20,087 nucleotides of DNA from an uncultured Eubacteriales bacterium (GTDB taxonomy: Bacteria > Bacillota > Clostridia > Oscillospirales > Butyricicoccaceae). A program made the position numbers and the translations under genes. Numbering within the stretch: the first letter of the stretch is position 1; each line of letters starts with the position of its first letter. Below the pieces are notes generated by a model. That model did not search any database. It saw nothing but the letters and a program-made list of their open reading frames with translations, and was not told where the DNA came from. Location of the stretch: contig CAKUAK010000134.1 in assembly GCA_934636325.1 (NCBI GenBank), positions 1 through 20,087 on the forward strand, given 5' to 3'. This document shows, in pieces, positions 15,788-20,087 of the stretch.

Positions 15788-18241
15788 CTATTTAAGTATC
15801 TCTATTATCCGGCTGCGCCGGTCGATATTGGTTTTGTGGAATATGCTTCTGATATGGCTTTTGACCGTCTCCTCGGATATGTAAAGCTGGCGGGCTATCT
15901 CGCGGTTGCGCATGCCCTTTGACGCAAGCTCGGCCACCTGACGCTCGCGCTCGGTCAGCTCCTGCATCTCCTCGGGCGACTGCTCGAGGGAGGCAAATAT
16001 GCGGCTCTCCTCCGGCTTTGTATAATGTATCTTCATGGCCTTGATCTCGGCAATGGCCTTCCCGTGCTTCGCCTTGACAGACGGCATAAGGAACAGCACC
16101 CCGAGATACTGACGGAAGCATGCGATAAAGGTGTAATTATGATCCTGCTCCGATATGGCAAGCGCCCTTTCAAGCCATTCGGCGGCTGTCACGGGACGCC
16201 CGATGGCCAGATAGCAGAGCGCCAGCCCGACATACATGAAGTTGCGGGTCGACAGCGATACAAGGCGGCTGTCGAGATCGAGCGACGCCTCAACGCTGGC
16301 TATGGCCTTCTTATACTTTTTGCGCAGTACGAGATCGGTGACCCGGTTGGTCTTTATTATAAAGTTGGCGAAGGTCAGGTCGCCGAGGGCGTCGGCATCC
16401 CCCTGGGCCCACTTTGCCGTGCGGCTGGGCTCCATCATCAGCCCCAGCAGATACCCGCGTGCGGTCTCGTCCATGAGCTGTTTTATCGCCGTCCCCTGGA
16501 GGAAGGGATATGCCAGCGACCGACTCTCGAGATGCTCGATAGCCCGCTGGAGGGCGATCATATCCGAGCGGTATATGGCGTTTATGCCCAACAGAAGCGC
16601 CGCACCGGCATCGGCGCTGACGTTTTCATACCTTTCGGCCAGCATGGCCGCCTTGTGGGCGTATATATCCGATTCATCAAATCTGCCCTGGACGCTCAGA
16701 CATTCGCCGATATATATCTCGTACGTTCCGGCGCCGTGGCCGCCGGTTATACGGTCGTATACCTCCATCATGCGGCCGAGCTGTTCTCCTGTCTCAAGCA
16801 TTTTCCCGGGTGTCCTGTAAAACAGGTACCACATAGAGGTCGTCCCGAACCAGAAGGGGTCACGCCGGTCGGTGACCCGCGAGGGGCCGGACATCAGCCT
16901 CTCGGCTTCAAGATACCTCTCTGTCATACCCTTAACGTCGGGGAAGGCCGAAAAGGCCGATGCGAGATACCACTCGCCCAGCATGTGCCGGTCGTTCAGG
17001 GTCTCTATTACCCCGCGGGCCCGTTCCATGGCCCGCTCGAAATCATCGAAGGCGCCACCGCCAAAAAGAGCCGTGCAGAGGCGCAGCATCGATACCGGGT
17101 GACGGGCAAGCAGCTCGTCGCCGCAATCCCGCAGGACGTTCCCCGCCAGCTGGGTATATGTGATGCCGCCGAAGCTCTCGTACAGAAGCCCGGTAAGCTC
17201 ACAGCTCAGAAGCTCTTCGTAATCCTCGGCGGTATAAAAGTTCTCGACGGCCATCTTGGTGTTTCCGTGGACGCGGTACCACCTTCCCGCCATGCGATAT
17301 ACCCCGCGGCGGAACTCGGGTTCAGAGGCACCGAGCTGCTTTCTCAGAAAACGCAGCAGTATCTCATGTGGGAAATATTCCCCCGTCCGTGGGTCGTACC
17401 GCAAAAGGGGCACGCGAAGCAGAAAATCTTGCAGCATATCGAAATCATCGCCGAACATGACTTTAAGGTATTCATCGTTCTGCCGGTCAAAGGCGGCCAG
17501 GAACATGAGCACGCGGCGGCCGCGGTCTGGCGTCTTTCTCCACGACGCCTCGAAGATGAGCGAATCTATATCCCTCGCCCCGGGGTCTCCCGTCCGGCCC
17601 TCGGTCATATTTTCAAGGCAGAGCGACACGGCGGCGGCCCAGCCTTCGGTGCGGCTGTATATCGACCTGACCTCTTCCTCGGGCAGCCTGAGCCCCAGCT
17701 GCTCGGCGTAAAGGGTTATATCCCCGCTGTCCAGCATCAGATCGCGGGAGCTTATCCGGCATATCGAGCGGGTATCCTCAAGCATCGAGCGCATATATCC
17801 GAAGTTCTGCGATATCAGCACGACATGCAGGCCGTCGCCCCTGCGGTCGGCCAGCGCCAGCAGCACCGGCAGCGGCCAGCTGCCCAGCACCAGCTGAAAA
17901 TTATCGACTATCAGATATCGTGTCTTTTCGACCCGCATTTCGGATATTATCCCGGCTGCCTTTCCGGCGTTGCTTCGGTTGATCAATCCGAGGGCGCGCA
18001 GCGCCGTCCCGGCGTCCCTGTCGGCAAGATATATCTGATGGATGAACCAGTCCATGCTGCCGTCGGCCATGCTCTCGGTCGCAGTATACCAAAAGACCTC
18101 GTCCTCCGGCATGGTTTCCATGGCAAGACGCACGGCCGTTGTTTTCCCGTATCCGGCCGGAGCCTCGACCATCGTGAGCGAAGCCGTGCCGATCTTCAAA
18201 AGCTTTTCCCGAAGCTCATCCGAATAGTATCTGAGCTGCAT
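15788..18241 (-). CDS. LAL (MalT-type) LuxR family transcriptional regulator
   Basis: An 817-residue STAND ATPase regulator. The N-terminal domain has Walker A APAGYGKTT (27-35) and a Walker B strand RYLIVDNFQ (108-116, Asp 113). A long helical, TPR-like middle region (about 330-740) normally senses an effector or partner protein. The C-terminal LuxR helix-turn-helix (762-817) begins LTERERQVAELASKG and contains the recognition helix SEETVKSHIRSIF. In this family an inducer and ATP drive self-assembly, and the assembled form activates promoters. The start at ATG 18241 is preferred: GGAGG lies 6 bases upstream. The frame also continues to a TTG at 18271, which has no such site. A promoter lies about 114 bases upstream. 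DUF2442 and the giant SLH protein lie next downstream on the same strand and are its likely targets; this is inferred from order only. The inducer is unknown. Confidence 0.93.
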   Translation of the reverse strand: MQLRYYSDELREKLLKIGTASLTMVEAPAGYGKTTAVRLAMETMPEDEVFWYTATESMADGSMDWFIHQIYLADRDAGTALRALGLINRSNAGKAAGIISEMRVEKTRYLIVDNFQLVLGSWPLPVLLALADRRGDGLHVVLISQNFGYMRSMLEDTRSICRISSRDLMLDSGDITLYAEQLGLRLPEEEVRSIYSRTEGWAAAVSLCLENMTEGRTGDPGARDIDSLIFEASWRKTPDRGRRVLMFLAAFDRQNDEYLKVMFGDDFDMLQDFLLRVPLLRYDPRTGEYFPHEILLRFLRKQLGASEPEFRRGVYRMAGRWYRVHGNTKMAVENFYTAEDYEELLSCELTGLLYESFGGITYTQLAGNVLRDCGDELLARHPVSMLRLCTALFGGGAFDDFERAMERARGVIETLNDRHMLGEWYLASAFSAFPDVKGMTERYLEAERLMSGPSRVTDRRDPFWFGTTSMWYLFYRTPGKMLETGEQLGRMMEVYDRITGGHGAGTYEIYIGECLSVQGRFDESDIYAHKAAMLAERYENVSADAGAALLLGINAIYRSDMIALQRAIEHLESRSLAYPFLQGTAIKQLMDETARGYLLGLMMEPSRTAKWAQGDADALGDLTFANFIIKTNRVTDLVLRKKYKKAIASVEASLDLDSRLVSLSTRNFMYVGLALCYLAIGRPVTAAEWLERALAISEQDHNYTFIACFRQYLGVLFLMPSVKAKHGKAIAEIKAMKIHYTKPEESRIFASLEQSPEEMQELTERERQVAELASKGMRNREIARQLYISEETVKSHIRSIFHKTNIDRRSRIIEILK

Positions 18242-18354
18242 TCCGCACCTCCAGTAAAAGTGTCGGATCAATGTATCAAAAAGCGTTTTTTCGCTCTTTT
18301 ATACCTTTATTTTAAAACCAAAAATATCCCGCAAAATTATTCCTGTTTCATCTT

Positions 18355-18383
18355 ATTTTAGTTTGAAAAACCGCAAAAGTCAA
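18355..18383 (-). promoter_or_regulatory. Promoter of the LAL regulator gene
   Basis: The - strand shows TTGACT (18378-18383), a 17-base spacer and TAAAAT (18355-18360), close to the sigma-A consensus. It would give a leader of about 105 bases before ATG 18241. The leader is A/T-rich and has only a weak hairpin followed by T residues near 18283-18303, so possible leader control cannot be supported further. Confidence 0.7.
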
Positions 18384-18405
18384 TGTGATGCGGCTCATAT
18401 GCGAA

Positions 18406-18435
18406 AGTACGCCCCGCCGTGCGGCGGGGCGTACT
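18406..18435 (-). terminator. Terminator of the LOG-family gene
   Basis: A perfect 13-bp stem (AGTACGCCCCGCC with GGCGGGGCGTACT) closes a GTGC loop, 3 bases after the stop codon of the LOG gene. T residues follow on the - strand (TT then C) and more strongly on the + strand. It lies just upstream of the regulator's promoter and insulates the two genes. Confidence 0.75.
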
Positions 18436-18438
18436 GTT

Positions 18439-18972
18439 TTATTTTTCAAGTATTGATCTTATCTCTTCAAGGCTTCCGGCGAAATATATCCCCTTCTGCC
18501 TTTCGACGGTCGACAGCCCCACCTCTATCATGTGGGACAGCAGCTGACGAAGCCCGCGGTAATAACCGTTGAGATCATACATTATGCAGGGCGCGTCGAG
18601 ATGCCCCAGCGATACCTTCGAAATGATCTCCGATATCTCTTCAAGGGTCCCCGTGCCGCCCGGAAAGGCAATAAAGGCGTCGCCCAGCTCGATCATTTTG
18701 GCCTTGCGCTCGGTCATGTCGGCCGTGATGATGAGCCTTGTTATGGCATCGTACTGAAGCTCGGCGTCGATAAAGAACTGCGGCTCGACACCGGTGACCT
18801 CTCCCCCGGCCTCAAGGACGCTTTCGGCCAGCAGCCCCATAAGGCCGCTTTTGGAGCCGCCGTAAACAAGGGCATTGCCGCTTTCGCCTATCCATCGTCC
18901 CAGCTCTCGCACGGCCTCCTTGAGTGCCGGATCGCTGCCCTCGCTGGCGCCGAGATATACCGTTATATTCAT
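18439..18972 (-). CDS. LOG family protein (TIGR00730 type Rossmann fold)
   Basis: A 177-residue cytosolic protein of the LOG ('lysine decarboxylase-like') family. The family cleaves the N-glycosidic bond of nucleoside 5'-monophosphates, for example cytokinin ribotides or AMP, releasing the base and ribose 5-phosphate. Visible are the phosphate-binding loop YGGSKSGLMG (37-46), the conserved MTERKAKM (86-93) and the signature PGGTGTLEE (104-112) with its catalytic Glu. The length is typical. The start at ATG 18972 is chosen because a clear promoter places the transcript start near 18996, which leaves an ATG at 18993 almost no leader; a GGGGGG stretch lies 8 bases before 18972. It is a single-gene unit with its own terminator. 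The natural substrate cannot be told from the sequence, and older 'lysine decarboxylase' labels for this family are wrong. Confidence 0.92.
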   Translation of the reverse strand: MNITVYLGASEGSDPALKEAVRELGRWIGESGNALVYGGSKSGLMGLLAESVLEAGGEVTGVEPQFFIDAELQYDAITRLIITADMTERKAKMIELGDAFIAFPGGTGTLEEISEIISKVSLGHLDAPCIMYDLNGYYRGLRQLLSHMIEVGLSTVERQKGIYFAGSLEEIRSILEK

Positions 18973-19002
18973 ATATTTATCCCCCCGTGTCATGCTGGGA
19001 AA

Positions 19003-19031
19003 ATTATACTATATACGGCCGGGCGGCGCAA
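19003..19031 (-). promoter_or_regulatory. Promoter of the LOG-family gene
   Basis: The - strand has TTGCGC (19026-19031), a 17-base spacer and a perfect TATAAT (19003-19008). The predicted transcript start near 18996 leaves about 24 bases before ATG 18972, which includes the G-rich ribosome binding stretch. Confidence 0.75.
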
Positions 19032-19045
19032 GTCCAGGCGGCGGA

Positions 19046-19999
19046 TCAGCGGATCAGCCTGCCGCCCTTGATGACGTGCTCGGGGCCGGAGTACATGACG
19101 GTGATATCCTCGACCGGGTCGCCCGAAACGACGATGAGGTCGGCGTTTTTGCCTTCCTTGACGGTGCCGATCTTATCATCCAGATACATGAGCTTTGCCG
19201 AGTTTATCGTCGCCTGCTTTATGATATCCTCGTTTTTGTATTCCAGCCACTCCTTGCGCGGACGGAACTCGACGCCTGGGTCCTTCTCATAGGCGGTCTG
19301 GACTATATCGGTGCCCCAGCCTATCGTGACGCCGTGACGATAGGCGTTTTTAAGGCTGGCGATTATATTCTCTTTAATGCTCAGCGAGCGGGCCTGGACC
19401 TCGGGGTTGATGTGGGGATCGCCGGACATCGTGCCGTAAACGACGGCAAGGGTCGGGACTATGCCGAAATCCTTCCTGTTCTCGTCGATATACTGAAGGG
19501 TCTCTTCGCTGATGAGGCTGGCATGCTCGACGGTATGTACGCCGGCACGGATGGCCTAATCCATCGCCCTCGCGCCATGGCTGTGTATCGAGACATATGT
19601 GCTGTAATTTTCGGCGACCTTGACGGCCTCGCGGATCTCTTCCGGCTCGATGATGGGATATCCCGTCTCCTTTGTCGGTGCCATCATCGATGCGCTGCCA
19701 TAGAGCTTAAGGAACTTGGCCCCCTTGAGCAGGGCGCGTCTTGCCATCTGGCGTGTGTTGTCGACGCCGTCTATGCGCTCGGCCAGCCAGTCGGACGTGC
19801 TGGGCGCTGTGGGGCAGAGGATCAGACCGCAGGGTATGATGGCCGGGCCGACAAGGCGTCCGGCCTCGATCGAACGGGAGAGAGCCACCGTACCGCGGCA
19901 GGAGTTATCGCCGCAGTCGCGTATCGTCGTATAGCCCAGCTCGAGCAGCTTCATGGCGCACAATGTAAAAAATATCTGTATATGTGATTTTATCATCAA
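19046..19999 (-). pseudogene. Metal-dependent amidohydrolase, truncated and with internal TAG
   Basis: Reading through one in-frame TAG (19556-19558) gives a continuous amidohydrolase-superfamily protein of about 317 residues, against roughly 400 for intact relatives. Seen in order: ELGYTTIRDCG, the likely carboxylated-lysine strand AKFLKLYG, the first metal histidine in SIHSHG, the second in HTVEHA just after the TAG, the catalytic Asp in GWGTDI, and the typical end GKNADLIVVSGDP. Intact members begin with a short beta domain and the metal-binding HxH (usually after PGLID). Both are absent, because homology starts only near 19958 behind unrelated residues. The family includes Xaa-Pro dipeptidase-type and imidazolonepropionase-like enzymes; the substrate is unknown. 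Loss of HxH together with the nonsense codon makes activity very unlikely. No ribosome binding site was seen at the 5' end. Confidence 0.85.
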
Positions 20000-20015
20000 A
20001 TGGATAGGATTTCAA
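19987..20015 (-). promoter_or_regulatory. Promoter-like sequence before the amidohydrolase remnant
   Basis: The - strand has TTGAAA (20010-20015), a 17-base spacer and TAAAAT (19987-19992). It lies between the upstream terminator and the truncated gene, so the remnant may still be transcribed. The A/T-rich setting means a chance match cannot be excluded. Confidence 0.45.
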
Positions 20016-20028
20016 TAATTTCCTATCC
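20002..20028. repeat. Inverted repeat overlapping the promoter-like -35 box
   Basis: GGATAGGA (20002-20009) and TCCTATCC (20021-20028) form a perfect 8-bp inverted repeat with an 11-base A/T-rich spacer. The spacer contains the TTGAAA box of the promoter-like sequence. A repressor site is possible, and so is the scar of a small mobile element; only one copy is seen in the window. Confidence 0.45.
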
Positions 20029-20041
20029 CGATATGCAAAGC

Positions 20042-20066
20042 CCCCGCCCGGCGCAGCCGGGCGGGG
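20042..20066 (-). terminator. Terminator of an upstream gene outside the window
   Basis: An 11-bp GC-rich stem (CCCCGCCCGGC with GCCGGGCGGGG) closes the loop GCA and is followed on the - strand by GCTTTGC. A TAA at 20071-20073 on the - strand just before it could be the end of a gene that lies mostly beyond the window. Confidence 0.6.
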
Positions 20067-20087
20067 CGTCTTATGAGAAGATCCATA

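Noticed and set aside
18242..18271. Extension of the LAL regulator to the TTG at 18271
   Set aside because: GGAGG sits 6 bases before ATG 18241 and would be inside the coding region of the longer form; the extra residues do not belong to the family.
18283..18303. Small hairpin and T-run in the leader of the LAL regulator, possible attenuator
   Set aside because: The stem is about 4 bp plus A/T pairs with a bulge, too weak to separate from A/T-rich background.
16025..18361. Open frame of 778 codons on the + strand
   Set aside because: It is fully antisense to the LAL regulator, whose ATPase and LuxR motifs prove the - strand is coding.
18973..18993. Start of the LOG protein at ATG 18993
   Set aside because: The TATAAT promoter puts the transcript start about 3 bases before it, with no ribosome binding site; ATG 18972 matches the family N-terminus.
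20071..20087. End of a further gene on the - strand (TAA at 20071)
   Set aside because: Only four codons are inside the window, so no gene can be supported; the adjacent terminator is only suggestive.

Overview
The window looks like a piece of chromosome from a fairly GC-rich member of the Bacillota (Clostridia type). The reasons are AGGAGG-like ribosome binding sites, sigma-A type promoters with 17-base spacers, a giant secreted protein ending in three S-layer homology (SLH) domains, and a large MalT-type (LAL) LuxR regulator. A closer taxon cannot be read from the sequence. I see no insertion sequence, CRISPR array or rRNA.

Left end (1-1500, + strand): a tRNA-Arg(CCG) with encoded CCA and a strong terminator, then two tandem, related alpha/beta-hydrolase genes that are both broken. 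The first keeps only its C-terminal third. The second is interrupted twice, and each break is repaired by adding one base to a homopolymer (C run at 852-855, T run at 1018-1022), so assembly error and real decay are both possible. A bidirectional terminator closes this block.

Middle (1538-15678, - strand): a 13-kb gene encodes a 4344-residue exported protein. It has a signal peptide, FG-GAP (integrin-like) calcium loops, Fn3/Ig-like modules, many InlB-like B repeats, a beta-helix-like stretch, a 10-triplet collagen-like spacer, one EF-hand loop and three SLH domains. It is probably a wall-anchored adhesin or sensor. It is preceded by a small DUF2442 gene in what looks like the same transcription unit. 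It is followed, in the same reading frame but behind its own stop codon and terminator, by a collagen-like ORF with no visible translation start signals.

Right part (15788-18241, - strand): a LAL regulator (AAA+/STAND ATPase, helical-repeat region, LuxR helix-turn-helix) sits directly upstream of DUF2442 and the giant gene. The gap between them carries two hairpins, one of them a perfect GGGGGAT inverted repeat that recalls MalT boxes. The order regulator, DUF2442, giant SLH protein is the most system-like unit here: a plausible signal-responsive switch controlling a surface protein.

Right end (18439-20087, - strand): a LOG-family nucleotide phosphoribohydrolase gene with a clear promoter, then an amidohydrolase pseudogene that lacks its N-terminal metal-binding HxH and carries an internal TAG, then a terminator from an upstream gene outside the window. 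Very long open frames antisense to the real genes occur throughout the GC-rich part and are treated as shadows.
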